Shown: positions 16,719 to 25,437 of the stretch, piece after piece
Layout: each line of letters starts with the position of its first letter
Numbering within the stretch: position 1 is the stretch's first letter
Source of the DNA: Comamonas thiooxydans
GTDB lineage: Bacteria; Pseudomonadota; Gammaproteobacteria; Burkholderiales; Burkholderiaceae_C
DNA length: 64,000 nt
Direction: 5' to 3'
NCBI RefSeq assembly: GCF_000964545.1
Contig: NZ_BBVD01000005.1
Coordinates: forward strand, 372,001 to 436,000
The notes under the pieces: model-generated
What the model saw: only the letters and a program-made list of their open reading frames with translations
The model's database searches: none
Told to the model about the DNA's origin: nothing
Position numbers and translations under genes: made by a program

Positions 16719-17225
16719 ATGAACTTCTTCCGCAAACTCGTCCGGCTTGTGGGCATGCTGCTCATGCTCAATATAGGTATGGCCTGGACGCCAGCCGCCA
16801 TCGCGGAGACCTTCTATGACTCGGCGCGTGGCCCCACGCCCATCATGCAGGCAACCAAGCCGCCAGTGCTTGGCAATGCCGTCAATGATGACGTGCGCCG
16901 CACGCGCAACTACACCTGGCAACCGCCCACGATCCCTCATCGCGTGGACGGCTACCAGGTGGACAAGAACTTCAACAAATGCATGGACTGCCATTCGCGA
17001 ACCAAGGCCGAGATCTCGCAGGCAGTGCCGGTATCGGTCACACACTATATGGACCGCGACGGGCGCATGTTGGGGCAGGTGTCCACGCGACGCTACTTCT
17101 GCCAGCAATGCCATGTGGCTCAGGATGCCGTCCGCCCTCTGGTCAGCAACACCTTCGAAGATGTGGATACCGTGATCCTGAAGGCCCTGCAGTCCCAGTC
17201 GGGCAAGACATCCAAGAAAAACTGA
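16719..17225 (+). CDS. napB: Periplasmic nitrate reductase dihaem cytochrome NapB
   Basis: This 168-residue secreted dihaem cytochrome c transfers electrons from NapC to NapA. A signal peptide ends near WTPAAIAETF. Two haem sites are present, CMDCH and CQQCH, and the NapB pattern of distal histidines is suggested by THYMDRDGR and IPHRVDGY. I chose the ATG at 16719 (MNFFRKLVRL), preceded by GAGAGG. It is spaced 17 bases from napA and 24 from napC. Its haems need the Ccm system encoded a few genes downstream. Confidence 0.97.
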   Translation: MNFFRKLVRLVGMLLMLNIGMAWTPAAIAETFYDSARGPTPIMQATKPPVLGNAVNDDVRRTRNYTWQPPTIPHRVDGYQVDKNFNKCMDCHSRTKAEISQAVPVSVTHYMDRDGRMLGQVSTRRYFCQQCHVAQDAVRPLVSNTFEDVDTVILKALQSQSGKTSKKN

Positions 17226-17249
17226 CGCTGCGGCGCACGAGGCTCATCT

Positions 17250-17897
17250 ATGTTGACACTTCTCAAGCGCTACTGGGCGGTGATCCGCCGCCCCAGCGTA
17301 CATTTCAGCCTGGGCTTTCTGACCATCGGCGGTTTCATCGGCGGCATCCTCTTCTGGGGCGCGTTCAATACCGCCATGGAGCTGACCAATACGGAGAAAT
17401 TCTGCACGGGTTGTCACGAGATGCGGGACAACGTGTTTGCAGAACTCAAGAGCACGATCCACTACACCAACCGCTCGGGCGTACGTGCCGTGTGCTCCAA
17501 CTGTCATGTGCCGCACGACTGGACTGACAAGATCGCTCGCAAGATGCAGGCCTCCAAGGAAGTGTGGGGCAAGATCTTCGGAACAATCGACACGCCTGAA
17601 AAATTCGAAGCCAAGCGGCTGGAGTTGGCGCAGCACGAGTGGGCTCGCTTCAAGGCCAATGATTCTCTGGAGTGCCGCAACTGCCATAACTACGACTCCA
17701 TGGATATGACGCGGCAGAGTTTGCGTGCACAGAACATGCACAGCACCTATTTGGCCAGCAAGGAAAAAACCTGTATCGACTGTCACAAGGGCATTGCCCA
17801 CAAACTGCCTCACATTCCTCCCGGACAGGGCCCCAGCGACACGCCAGGTCAGAAAGTACCTGGGCCAGCTGAGGCTTCGGTTGCGTCGGTGCAGTAG
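17250..17897 (+). CDS. napC: Membrane-anchored tetrahaem quinol dehydrogenase NapC
   Basis: This 215-residue NapC/NirT cytochrome oxidises membrane quinol and feeds NapB. It has an N-terminal membrane anchor, FSLGFLTIGGFIGGILFWG, and four haem-attachment sites: CTGCH, CSNCH, CRNCH and CIDCH. The C-terminal tail after CIDCHKGIAHKLPH is proline-rich and slightly longer than usual. No napG or napH genes are present, so NapC is the quinol entry point. It is separated from ccmA by only four bases, which suggests one nap-ccm transcript. Confidence 0.97.
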   Translation: MLTLLKRYWAVIRRPSVHFSLGFLTIGGFIGGILFWGAFNTAMELTNTEKFCTGCHEMRDNVFAELKSTIHYTNRSGVRAVCSNCHVPHDWTDKIARKMQASKEVWGKIFGTIDTPEKFEAKRLELAQHEWARFKANDSLECRNCHNYDSMDMTRQSLRAQNMHSTYLASKEKTCIDCHKGIAHKLPHIPPGQGPSDTPGQKVPGPAEASVASVQ

Positions 17898-17901
17898 CGG
17901 G

Positions 17902-18591
17902 ATGAATGGCTTGGGCACGGCTGCTTCCAGATTTCTTTGTATATCCGGCCTGGGTTGTGTACGCGGCGGCCGAGTGGTGCTGCGCGATCTGGGCTTGGAA
18001 CTCGGTGACGGTCAACTCCTGATGCTCAGAGGTCATAACGGCGCGGGCAAGAGCAGCCTGCTGCGTTGTCTGGCCGGCCTTCTGCCATGGCGTACTGGAA
18101 GCCTCCAGTGGTGCGGCGGTACGCTGTCCCCTCAGGATCCAGCCTACCAGCGGCAACTGGCCTATATGGGACATCAGGCAGGAATGAGCGACACCTTGAC
18201 AGGGATGGAGAATCTGCGCTTTGCGCTGGATCTGATGGCTGTGAGCTGGAATGAAGCACGCGTGCAAGCCGTTTTGCAGGCCTTGTCGTTGACGGGAGTC
18301 GTCGCACGGCCTTTTGGCCGACTGTCCCAGGGTCAGCGTCGGCGACTGGGGCTGGCCCGTGTTTTACTGGGCGAGCGTCCGCTTTGGTTGCTGGACGAAC
18401 CCGACAACTGTCTGGATGTCCAGGGCGAACAATATCTGGTCGAGGCACTGGAGCAGCATCTGGCCTCAGGAGGAATGGCCGTGGTGGCTTCGCACCGCAA
18501 CCTGGTGCTGCCGACGCCCCGGGTGTCGATACTGGACTTATCCCGCTCCGTGGTCACGACGGCAATGAATGAGCAGGTGGCTGTTTGCTGA
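17902..18591 (+). CDS. ccmA: Cytochrome c maturation ABC ATPase CcmA
   Basis: This 229-residue ABC ATPase works with CcmB, CcmC and CcmD to release holo-CcmE for haem delivery in the periplasm. It carries Walker A GHNGAGKSSLLR, the signature LSQGQRRRLGLARVLL and Walker B PLWLLDEPDNCLD. I chose the ATG at 17902 (MNGLGTAASRF) because upstream codons in the frame lie inside napC. The end overlaps ccmB by seven bases. Confidence 0.95.
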   Translation: MNGLGTAASRFLCISGLGCVRGGRVVLRDLGLELGDGQLLMLRGHNGAGKSSLLRCLAGLLPWRTGSLQWCGGTLSPQDPAYQRQLAYMGHQAGMSDTLTGMENLRFALDLMAVSWNEARVQAVLQALSLTGVVARPFGRLSQGQRRRLGLARVLLGERPLWLLDEPDNCLDVQGEQYLVEALEQHLASGGMAVVASHRNLVLPTPRVSILDLSRSVVTTAMNEQVAVC

Positions 18592-19241
18592 GAGCTGTGT
18601 GCGCAAGAGAGTTGAAATTGGCCGCTCGAAGGCCTTCCGATGCCTTGGGCGGGCTGTTCTTTTTCGTGCTGGTGGGCAGTCTTTTCCCCTTGGCTTTGGG
18701 GCCGGACGCCCCCCTGCTGAGGCAGATTGCGCCGGGCATTGTGTGGGTCGCGGCCTTGCTGGCCGTGCTGCTGGGGCAGCACCGGCTGTTCGAGAGCGAC
18801 ATGGCCGACGGGTCGCTGGAGCAATGGTTGCTGGCGCCTGCGCCCCTTTCGCTGCTGGTGGGCCTCAAGGTGGCCACGCACTGGTTGCTGGGTGTGTTGC
18901 CATTGTTGCTGGTGGCTCCCTTGCTGGGTTGGCAGTACGGCCTGGATGGGACGGTGGTCAGCATTCTGCTGGCATCGCTGGCCCTGGGAACGCCCAGCCT
19001 GTGCCTGCTGGCGGCTCTGGGCGCAGCACTGACACTGGGTGTGCGGGGGCAGTTGCTGCTGGCTCTGGTGGTGCTGCCGCTGAGCGTGCCCATCCTGATC
19101 TTTGGCAGCCATGCCGTGGCCCAGGCGCAGCAAGGGCTGAGTGCAGCGCCTGCTCTCAATCTGCTGGGGGCCTGCCTGTGCCTGGCGTTACTGGCCGGCC
19201 CCTGGGCTATAGCAGCGGCCTTGCGCCTCGCGCTGGAGTGA
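18585..19241 (+). CDS. ccmB: Haem exporter permease CcmB
   Basis: This 218-residue integral membrane protein has about six hydrophobic helices, for example GIVWVAALLAVLLGQHRLF and LLALVVLPLSVPILIFGSHA. The CcmB hallmark FESDMADGSLEQWLLAP is present. The start appears to be the rare TTG at 18585 (MLRAVCARELKLAARRP in translation), overlapping the end of ccmA. A GTG four codons later is the alternative. It forms the membrane partner of CcmA. Confidence 0.94.
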   Translation: MLRAVCARELKLAARRPSDALGGLFFFVLVGSLFPLALGPDAPLLRQIAPGIVWVAALLAVLLGQHRLFESDMADGSLEQWLLAPAPLSLLVGLKVATHWLLGVLPLLLVAPLLGWQYGLDGTVVSILLASLALGTPSLCLLAALGAALTLGVRGQLLLALVVLPLSVPILIFGSHAVAQAQQGLSAAPALNLLGACLCLALLAGPWAIAAALRLALE

Positions 19242-19242
19242 T

Positions 19243-20004
19243 ATGAATTCCCTTACTTCCAATGCATCACCGACGCCTGCGGCAGGGTCCAGCGGCCGCA
19301 AATGGCGCCAACTGACCTCGCCCCCGATTTTTTACCACTGGGCGGGTCGAGTCTGGCCCTGGATGGCCGTGCTGGCTGCCGTGCTGGCTGCTGCGGGTCT
19401 ATGGGTCGGATTTGGACTGGCACCTACGGATCACCAACAGGGCGAGGTCTACCGCATCATCTTTTTGCATGTGCCGGCCGCCTGGATGTCCATGTTCATC
19501 TATCTGGTGGCAGCGCTCCATGCTGCCCTGGGGTTGATTTACGGCACCCGTCTCTCCCCCCTGCTGGCAAGGGCCCTGGCCCCCACGGGAGCCTTGTTCA
19601 CAGCCATCGCCTTGTGGACCGGGGCTGCCTGGGGCAAGCCTACCTGGGGAGCCTGGTGGGTATGGGATGCCCGCCTGACGTCGGAGCTGATCCTGCTGTT
19701 CCTGTATCTGGGCTATATGGCCATGGTCTCGGCCATAGAGGATTCGCGTCGGGCCGATGGCGCTGGCGCCATCGTGCTGCTTGCTGGCGTGGTCAATGTT
19801 CCCATCATCTATTTCTCGGTTCAGTGGTGGAGCACCCTGCATCAGGGTGCGAGTATCCGCATGGATACAGCTCCCAGCATGACACACACCATGCTGGCCG
19901 GCATGCTGCTGATGGCGCTGGCCTGCTGGGCCTATACGCTGGCCGTCGCCCTAGTACGGGCACGTTGCCTGATTCTGGAGCGAGCCCGCGAGGAGAGTCT
20001 GTAA
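19243..20004 (+). CDS. ccmC: Haem handling protein CcmC
   Basis: This 253-residue six-helix membrane protein delivers haem to CcmE. The tryptophan-rich haem motif is WGAWWVWDARLTSEL, and nearby histidines occur in IIFLHVPAAWMSMF and SMTHTMLAGML. The N-terminus is about 20 residues longer than the shortest homologues and rich in Ser, Thr and Gly. The stop codon overlaps the ccmD start by one base. Confidence 0.96.
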   Translation: MNSLTSNASPTPAAGSSGRKWRQLTSPPIFYHWAGRVWPWMAVLAAVLAAAGLWVGFGLAPTDHQQGEVYRIIFLHVPAAWMSMFIYLVAALHAALGLIYGTRLSPLLARALAPTGALFTAIALWTGAAWGKPTWGAWWVWDARLTSELILLFLYLGYMAMVSAIEDSRRADGAGAIVLLAGVVNVPIIYFSVQWWSTLHQGASIRMDTAPSMTHTMLAGMLLMALACWAYTLAVALVRARCLILERAREESL

Positions 20005-20147
20005 TGCAGGATCATGCTTTTTTCATTGCTCTGGCCTACGGTGTGAGCGCGATGGCGCTGGGTATCGAGCTGGTCAGCATCTTTGTGCGCAGCCGTCGCC
20101 TGAAGGCTGAAGCCGCGTCCGGACTCGAAGCCAGGGAGAACCCATGA
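20004..20147 (+). CDS. ccmD: Haem exporter small subunit CcmD
   Basis: This 47-residue single-pass membrane protein starts MQDHAFFIALAYGVSAMALG and continues with a positively charged cytoplasmic segment (VRSRRLKAEA). Size, topology and position between ccmC and ccmE identify it as CcmD, which helps release holo-CcmE. It overlaps ccmC by one base and ccmE by four. It is easy to miss because of its length. Confidence 0.92.
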   Translation: MQDHAFFIALAYGVSAMALGIELVSIFVRSRRLKAEAASGLEARENP

Positions 20148-20656
20148 AGCCGCGCCAGCGTCGCCTGCTGTGGGTGTTGGCAGGACTTGCGCTGATGGCC
20201 GCAGCCGTCACGCTGGTGCTGCGAGCGCTCAACTCCAATGTGATGTTCTTCTACAGCCCCAGCCAGGTTCATGCGGGTGAGGTTCCGCATGGTGCGGCCT
20301 TTCGCCTGGGAGGCCTTGTGGAGCCTGGCTCACTGCAGCGCAGCGGCGACGGAATGCTGCTGCGCTTTGCCGTGACTGATGAAGTGCGCAGTGTGCCTGT
20401 GCAGTATCGAGGATTGCTGCCCGACCTGTTCCGCGAGGGCAAAGGTGTGGTGGTATCGGGCCGTATGCAGGCGGACGGTGCCTTCCAGGCCTCCGAGGTG
20501 CTGGCCAAGCACGACGAGAACTACATGCCGCCCGAAGCGGCCCATGCATTGAAAAACGCCGCCGGCAAGCCGTCGGAGAAGTCTGCCGACGACGCCACCG
20601 TCAGGGAAGCCGGCCAGGACAGCGCCGGTGCCGTCTCCAGCGGAGGCCGCACATGA
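20144..20656 (+). CDS. ccmE: Haem chaperone CcmE
   Basis: This 170-residue membrane-anchored periplasmic chaperone carries haem covalently on a histidine. An N-terminal anchor (LLWVLAGLALMAAAVTLVLR) is followed by the OB-fold core with FRLGGLVEPGSLQR and YRGLLPDLFREGKGVVVSG. The haem-binding motif is VLAKHDENYMPPE, with His and Tyr in place. The C-terminal tail is Ala/Ser/Lys-rich and dispensable-looking. It overlaps ccmD and ccmF. Confidence 0.97.
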   Translation: MKPRQRRLLWVLAGLALMAAAVTLVLRALNSNVMFFYSPSQVHAGEVPHGAAFRLGGLVEPGSLQRSGDGMLLRFAVTDEVRSVPVQYRGLLPDLFREGKGVVVSGRMQADGAFQASEVLAKHDENYMPPEAAHALKNAAGKPSEKSADDATVREAGQDSAGAVSSGGRT

Positions 20657-22659
20657 TCGCTGAACTTGGCGTGTTCGCCCTGGTACTGGCCCTGGTTACG
20701 GCAGTGCTGCTGGCGGTGCTGCCGCTGGCCGGTGCCCACTGGGGACTGGCGGGCTGGGTAAGGCTAGCCCGGCCCGCAGCCTTTTTGCTATGCGCGTTGT
20801 GCGTGCTGTCTTCGGCCAGCCTGTTCTGGTGCTTCTGGCGCGGAGACTTCTCGGTGCTGTATGTGGCGGCCAATTCGCATAGCGACCTGCCCATGGCCTA
20901 CAAGCTGGCAGCGTTCTGGGGTGGTCATGAAGGCTCCATGCTGCTGTGGCAGCTCATGCTCTCGGGCTGGACCCTGGCGGTGGCCTGGCGCAGCCGAGAC
21001 CTGCCGCCGGCCTTCGTGGCGCGCGTGCTCGCGGTGCTGGGATGGATCAGCGTGGGCCTGCTGCTGTTCCTGCTGTTTCTCTCCAACCCGTTTGCACGCC
21101 TGATCCCGGCGGCAGCGCAAGGCAAGGACCTCAACCCCTTGCTGCAGGATCCCGGCATGGTGCTGCATCCGCCGCTGCTGTACATGGGCTATGTGGGCTT
21201 TGCCGTGCCCTTTGCGTTCGCACTTGCGGCACTGATCTCGGGCGAGCTGGGTGCAGCCTGGGCGCGCTGGTCGCGTTCCTGGACGCTGGCGGCCTGGGGC
21301 TTTCTCACACTGGGCATTCTGCTGGGCAGCGCCTGGGCCTATTACGTACTGGGCTGGGGCGGCTGGTGGTTCTGGGACCCGGTGGAAAACGCCTCTTTCA
21401 TGCCCTGGCTGGTGGGTACGGCCCTGCTTCATTCGCTGATCGTGACCGACCAGCGCGGTGCCTTCCGCAGCTGGTCGGCCCTGCTGGCCATCTGCGCATT
21501 TTCGCTGAGCCTGCTGGGTACCTTTCTCGTGCGCTCAGGCGTGCTTACCTCGGTTCATGCCTTTGCCGTGGACCCAGGGCGGGGGCTCTTCATCCTGTGC
21601 TTCATCGTGGCTGTGGTGGGAGCATCGCTGTGGCTGTTCGCCTGGCGCGCACCGGAGCTGGGCCGCGGCTCCGGGGAATTTGCCATGCTCTCGCGCGAAA
21701 CCTTTTTGCTGATCAACAACGTGCTCTTCACCGCTGCCGCGCTGGCGGTACTTATAGGCACGCTGTACCCGCTGGCGCTCGATGTGCTGAGCGGCGAGAA
21801 GATCTCCGTGGGGCCGCCGTACTTCCAGGCCGTCTTTTTGCCTTTGGTGCTGCCGGCCCTGGCCCTGATGGGCGTGGGCACGGTGGCGCGCTGGAAGAGC
21901 AGCCTGGTTGGCGAGCTGTGGCGGCGCCTTCGCGTGGCCCTCGTGCTGAGCCTTGCCTGCTCGGCAGTGCTGGCACTGGCAGGCGGCTGGATGGGTGTGC
22001 GCCTGTCCCCGGCCACCTTGCTGGGCCTAGCCCTGGGCCTGTGGTGCCTGCTCAGCACACTGGCCCATATCTGGCAGCGCCTGGGGCAAGGCCTGGAAAT
22101 CAGCAATCTGGGCCAGCGCCTTTCGCGCCAGCCCTGGGGCTGGTGGGGCATGCTGATGGCCCATGCCGGTGCGGGCGTGTTCGTGCTGGCGGTAAGCCTG
22201 GCCGACGGGCTGGAGAGCCGGCACGAAACCACGCTGGCGCAGGGTGAGACTGCCGAGGCGGGTGGCTACCGCTTCCGCTTCGACAGCCTTGGTCCGACAG
22301 CCGGCCCCAACTATGACGCGCAGCGTGCCCAATTCACTGTCAGTCGAGCGGGGCAGGACAGCTGGAGCATGTTTCCCGAGAAGCGGGTTTACCGCGCCCA
22401 GGGCATGGCGCTGAGCCAGGCCGCCATTGACAGCGGCTGGACACGCGACGTTTTCGTGGCCCTGGGCGATCCACTGGACGATCAAGGCCTGCGCTGGACC
22501 GTGCGCCTACAGGTCAAGCCTTTCATGGACTGGGTCTGGATAGGCACGCTGATGATGGCGCTGGGCGCGGGCCTGAGCCTTATGGACCGGCGCTTTCGTA
22601 CAGCCAAGCAGCGAGCGCATCGCCAGTCCGGCGCTCCGGCCCTGCAAGGAGCTGTCTGA
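20653..22659 (+). CDS. ccmF: Haem lyase subunit CcmF
   Basis: This 668-residue integral membrane protein joins haem from CcmE to apocytochrome CxxCH sites together with CcmH. It has more than a dozen hydrophobic helices. The tryptophan-rich motif is WGGWWFWDPVENASFMPW, and the conserved GGHEGSMLLWQLM lies upstream. A large periplasmic part precedes the last helix (WIGTLMMALGAGLSLMDRRF). It is a normal full-length CcmF. The stop codon overlaps the ccmG start by one base. Confidence 0.97.
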   Translation: MIAELGVFALVLALVTAVLLAVLPLAGAHWGLAGWVRLARPAAFLLCALCVLSSASLFWCFWRGDFSVLYVAANSHSDLPMAYKLAAFWGGHEGSMLLWQLMLSGWTLAVAWRSRDLPPAFVARVLAVLGWISVGLLLFLLFLSNPFARLIPAAAQGKDLNPLLQDPGMVLHPPLLYMGYVGFAVPFAFALAALISGELGAAWARWSRSWTLAAWGFLTLGILLGSAWAYYVLGWGGWWFWDPVENASFMPWLVGTALLHSLIVTDQRGAFRSWSALLAICAFSLSLLGTFLVRSGVLTSVHAFAVDPGRGLFILCFIVAVVGASLWLFAWRAPELGRGSGEFAMLSRETFLLINNVLFTAAALAVLIGTLYPLALDVLSGEKISVGPPYFQAVFLPLVLPALALMGVGTVARWKSSLVGELWRRLRVALVLSLACSAVLALAGGWMGVRLSPATLLGLALGLWCLLSTLAHIWQRLGQGLEISNLGQRLSRQPWGWWGMLMAHAGAGVFVLAVSLADGLESRHETTLAQGETAEAGGYRFRFDSLGPTAGPNYDAQRAQFTVSRAGQDSWSMFPEKRVYRAQGMALSQAAIDSGWTRDVFVALGDPLDDQGLRWTVRLQVKPFMDWVWIGTLMMALGAGLSLMDRRFRTAKQRAHRQSGAPALQGAV

Positions 22660-23177
22660 TGCGCTTTGTCCTGCCCCTGGCAATATTTTTAGGCCTGGCC
22701 ATCATGCTCGGGCTTGGCCTGCAGCGTGACCCACGGGCCCTGCCTTCGGCGCTGCTGGAACAGCCCGCACCGGCCATAGACCGCCCTCTGCTCGAAGATC
22801 AGCAGCAAGTCCTGCATCTGCAGGACCTGCGAGGCCGGGCCTGGTTGCTCAATGTCTGGGCCTCATGGTGCGCCCCCTGCCGGCAGGAGCTACCCGTATT
22901 GGCCGAACTCTCGAAGCGCGACGCGGTCGCCGTCTACGGCCTGAACTACAAGGATCAGCCGGACAAGGCTCGCGCGCTGCTGCGGGTGGCGGGCAACCCC
23001 TACCGAGCTTCAGCCATCGACGGCGATGGCCGCGTGGGCATGGACTTCGGCATCCAGGGAGTGCCGGAAACCTTTGTCATCGACAGCCAGGGCCGCGTGC
23101 GCTATCGCCACGTAGGCCCGGTAACCGCAGAGATATGGCGCGATCGGCTGCTGCCGGTCATCAGGAGTCTGCAATGA
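22659..23177 (+). CDS. ccmG: Thiol:disulfide oxidoreductase CcmG/DsbE
   Basis: This 172-residue thioredoxin-fold protein is tethered by an N-terminal helix (LPLAIFLGLAIMLGLGLQ). The active site is WASWCAPCRQELPVL, and the cis-proline region reads QGVPETFVID. It keeps apocytochrome cysteines reduced for haem attachment. It overlaps ccmF by one base and ccmH by four. Confidence 0.97.
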   Translation: MRFVLPLAIFLGLAIMLGLGLQRDPRALPSALLEQPAPAIDRPLLEDQQQVLHLQDLRGRAWLLNVWASWCAPCRQELPVLAELSKRDAVAVYGLNYKDQPDKARALLRVAGNPYRASAIDGDGRVGMDFGIQGVPETFVIDSQGRVRYRHVGPVTAEIWRDRLLPVIRSLQ

Positions 23178-23647
23178 AACCGCGAAGTATCGGCGCTGCC
23201 TTCACAGCGGCCTTGCTGGCCTGCATGGCAATGCTGGCCCAGGCCGGGCAGACCGCTCGGGACCAGGAACTGCTGGATCGTGAAATGGCGCTGGCCGCTC
23301 AGCTTCGCTGTGTCGTCTGCCAGAACCAGACCGTGGCCGAATCGCGTGCCCCCATGGCCGAGGACATGCGCCGCGAGATCCGCAACCAGCTCGAGCAGGG
23401 CCATAGCAATGAGCAGGTGATCAACTTCTTCGAACAGCGCTATGGCTCCTTTGTGCGCTACAACCCGCCCTGGAAGCCATCGACCTGGTTGCTGTGGAGC
23501 AGCCCGTTCCTTGCCGCGCTGGGCGGCTTTGTCCTGCTGCGGCGCACACTGCGCCAAAGGAGCATGCCGGACGAGCCACTCACTCCGCAGCAACGGGACC
23601 GTGCACGTCAATGGCTGGACACGACCTCGAAGGAGGAACGCCAATGA
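23174..23647 (+). CDS. ccmH: Cytochrome c maturation protein CcmH
   Basis: This 157-residue membrane-bound thiol protein has a signal peptide ending near MLAQAGQTA. The redox motif is AAQLRCVVCQNQTVAESR, followed by a three-helix domain. A C-terminal transmembrane helix (WLLWSSPFLAALGGFVLL) holds it in the membrane. It corresponds to the N-terminal part of the longer E. coli CcmH; the TPR part is the separate ccmI. I chose the ATG at 23174 because it overlaps the ccmG stop and gives a clean signal peptide. Confidence 0.95.
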   Translation: MKPRSIGAAFTAALLACMAMLAQAGQTARDQELLDREMALAAQLRCVVCQNQTVAESRAPMAEDMRREIRNQLEQGHSNEQVINFFEQRYGSFVRYNPPWKPSTWLLWSSPFLAALGGFVLLRRTLRQRSMPDEPLTPQQRDRARQWLDTTSKEERQ

Positions 23648-24915
23648 GCGCCATGCACTGGTTGTGGCTGGGTGCCACCGCCCTGATGCTTCTGAGCCTG
23701 GCTGTACTACTGCCGCCTCTGCTGGCCGAGGCCCCATCGCCCGCCAGCGATCCTGATGAAGCGCTGCGCCGCCTCTACCAGGCCCAGTTGACCGAGCTGA
23801 AGCTGGAGCGCTCAGGGGGGCGCCTGAGCGAGACCGACCACGCTCAAGCGGTCGAAGAACTGCAGCGGCGTCTGCTCAGAGAACTGGACAGACCCCGAGC
23901 ATCAGTCGCCTGGCGCCAAAGTCCATGGCTGCGCCGTAGCAGCGCGCTGTTGTTGGCGGTGCTGCTCCCTGTCGCCGCGTTCGCTTTGTACCTGCAGGTG
24001 GGTGACCCAAAGGCTGCGGCGCAGCTGGCGCAGGAGCAGCCCGACGCGCACGGAGACGGCGCGGGCGATACGCAAGTGCAGGCCATGGTGGATGGGCTGG
24101 CCCGGCGTCTTGAGGAACAACCCCGGAACCTGCCTGGCTGGGTGATGCTGGCCCGCTCCTATGAGACTCTGGAGCTATTTGACGCTGCGGCCCAGGCATA
24201 CCGGCAGGCTTTGCAGGAGGCGCGGCGTAGCGCGATGGATGAGGAAGTCCAGGCGAGGTTATGGGCCGATCTGGCCGACGCGCTGGCATCGGCCCAGGGC
24301 GGTGATCTGGATGGCGAGGCCGGCAAGGCCATCGCCCAGGCACTGCAGTTGCAGCCGAGCCAACCCAAGGCGCTGGCCCTTGCCGGCAGTGCCGCCGTGC
24401 GCCATGGCCAGCTGGATGAGGCGGGCAAGCATTGGCGGGCCCTGCTGGCGCAGCTAGAGCCCGGATCGGACATGGCGCTGCGCGTGCAGGACGACCTGCT
24501 CAAGCTGGAGGCTTTGGCGTCTGAAGACAGCTCGAGCATCACTGCCAAAACTGCGGCCGCATCCAAGAGCCGCCTGAGCGGAGAATTGCGATGGGCAGCC
24601 TCCAAGGCCAATCCATCTGAACTGTCCCGGTTGGCCAAGGCTCAAGTCTTTGTCGTGGCTCGCGCCGACGGTCACCCCCGGCCTGTGGCAGTGCTGCGCC
24701 TGCCTGCGACCGCCCTGCCGACACATTTCACGCTGGGACCGGAGAACCTGCTCGATCCTGCAGTTTCGCTGTCGTCATTCCCGGAGCTACGTTTGCAGGC
24801 GCGGCTGTCGCTGGACGGCCAAGCCATGCCACGAGCAGGAGATATCTACAGCCAGTCGCTCTCGGTGACTCCCGGCTCCTCGAACTTGCTGCTGGAATTG
24901 AATCCGGCTTTCTAG
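23644..24915 (+). CDS. ccmI: Cytochrome c biogenesis protein CcmI (TPR)
   Basis: This 423-residue apocytochrome chaperone is the last gene of the nap-ccm operon. It starts with a transmembrane helix, WLWLGATALMLLSLAVLLPP, then a cytoplasmic loop, a second helix (ALLLAVLLPVAAFALYLQV) and periplasmic TPR repeats, visible as RNLPGWVMLARSYETLELFD and related units. The C-terminal domain (FVVARADGHPRPVAVLRL) is typical of CcmI proteins. The start overlaps the ccmH stop by four bases. Confidence 0.93.
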   Translation: MSAMHWLWLGATALMLLSLAVLLPPLLAEAPSPASDPDEALRRLYQAQLTELKLERSGGRLSETDHAQAVEELQRRLLRELDRPRASVAWRQSPWLRRSSALLLAVLLPVAAFALYLQVGDPKAAAQLAQEQPDAHGDGAGDTQVQAMVDGLARRLEEQPRNLPGWVMLARSYETLELFDAAAQAYRQALQEARRSAMDEEVQARLWADLADALASAQGGDLDGEAGKAIAQALQLQPSQPKALALAGSAAVRHGQLDEAGKHWRALLAQLEPGSDMALRVQDDLLKLEALASEDSSSITAKTAAASKSRLSGELRWAASKANPSELSRLAKAQVFVVARADGHPRPVAVLRLPATALPTHFTLGPENLLDPAVSLSSFPELRLQARLSLDGQAMPRAGDIYSQSLSVTPGSSNLLLELNPAF

Positions 24916-25195
24916 CAAGTGTGTCTCGACTGAAAGCAGCCAGGCAGACAACGTGCGTTATTGCATCTCTGGTGCAGGCATTGAGCCGTCATGCATGTGC
25001 TGTGACAGCGAATCGGAATACGGAGTCAAGAGCCGCTATATTGCGAGGGGCGGCTCAATCCTGAACCACGACTCCGCTCTGGACGGTGATCAGGATGCGC
25101 GATCTGGACACTGGCAGAAATCAACCGACAGCTGCGACAAAATGTCTGTTTGAATGCCGTTTTCCGCTAACGGCTGGCTTCATACCGACAAAACA

Positions 25196-25223
25196 AAAAT
25201 GCCCGCTTTTCAGCGGGCATTTT
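25196..25223 (-). terminator. Terminator of the tRNA-Val gene
   Basis: AAAATGCCCGC (25196-25206) and GCGGGCATTTT (25213-25223) form an 11-bp stem with a 6-base loop. On the minus strand it ends in a T-rich run, 30 bases after the tRNA 3' end. The symmetric stem could also stop plus-strand transcription. Confidence 0.8.
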
Positions 25224-25254
25224 CTGTTGCAAACTCTGGTTTCGTCTGCAAGTT

Positions 25255-25331
25255 TGGTAGGCGCGATTGGACTCGAACCAACGACCCCCACCATGTCAAG
25301 GTGGTGCTCTAACCAGCTGAGCTACGCGCCT
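25255..25331 (-). tRNA. tRNA-Val (anticodon GAC)
   Basis: The minus strand folds as a full cloverleaf. The acceptor stem AGGCGCG pairs with CGCGCCT, the D arm is GCTCAGCTGGTTAGAGC, and the anticodon arm is CCACC-TTGACAT-GGTGG with anticodon GAC. The T arm contains GGTTCGAGTCC. The 3' CCA is encoded (25255-25257). The anticodon reads GUC and GUU valine codons. Confidence 0.95.
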
Positions 25332-25437
25332 GTTGTTCTGTTCGATGAAGCAATTGTAGCACGGGTTTTTCACTCATTTTTTGAGAGCTAACATTTTCTT
25401 GTCATCGAGCACTGTCAGTGCGCAATCGGGACTTACA

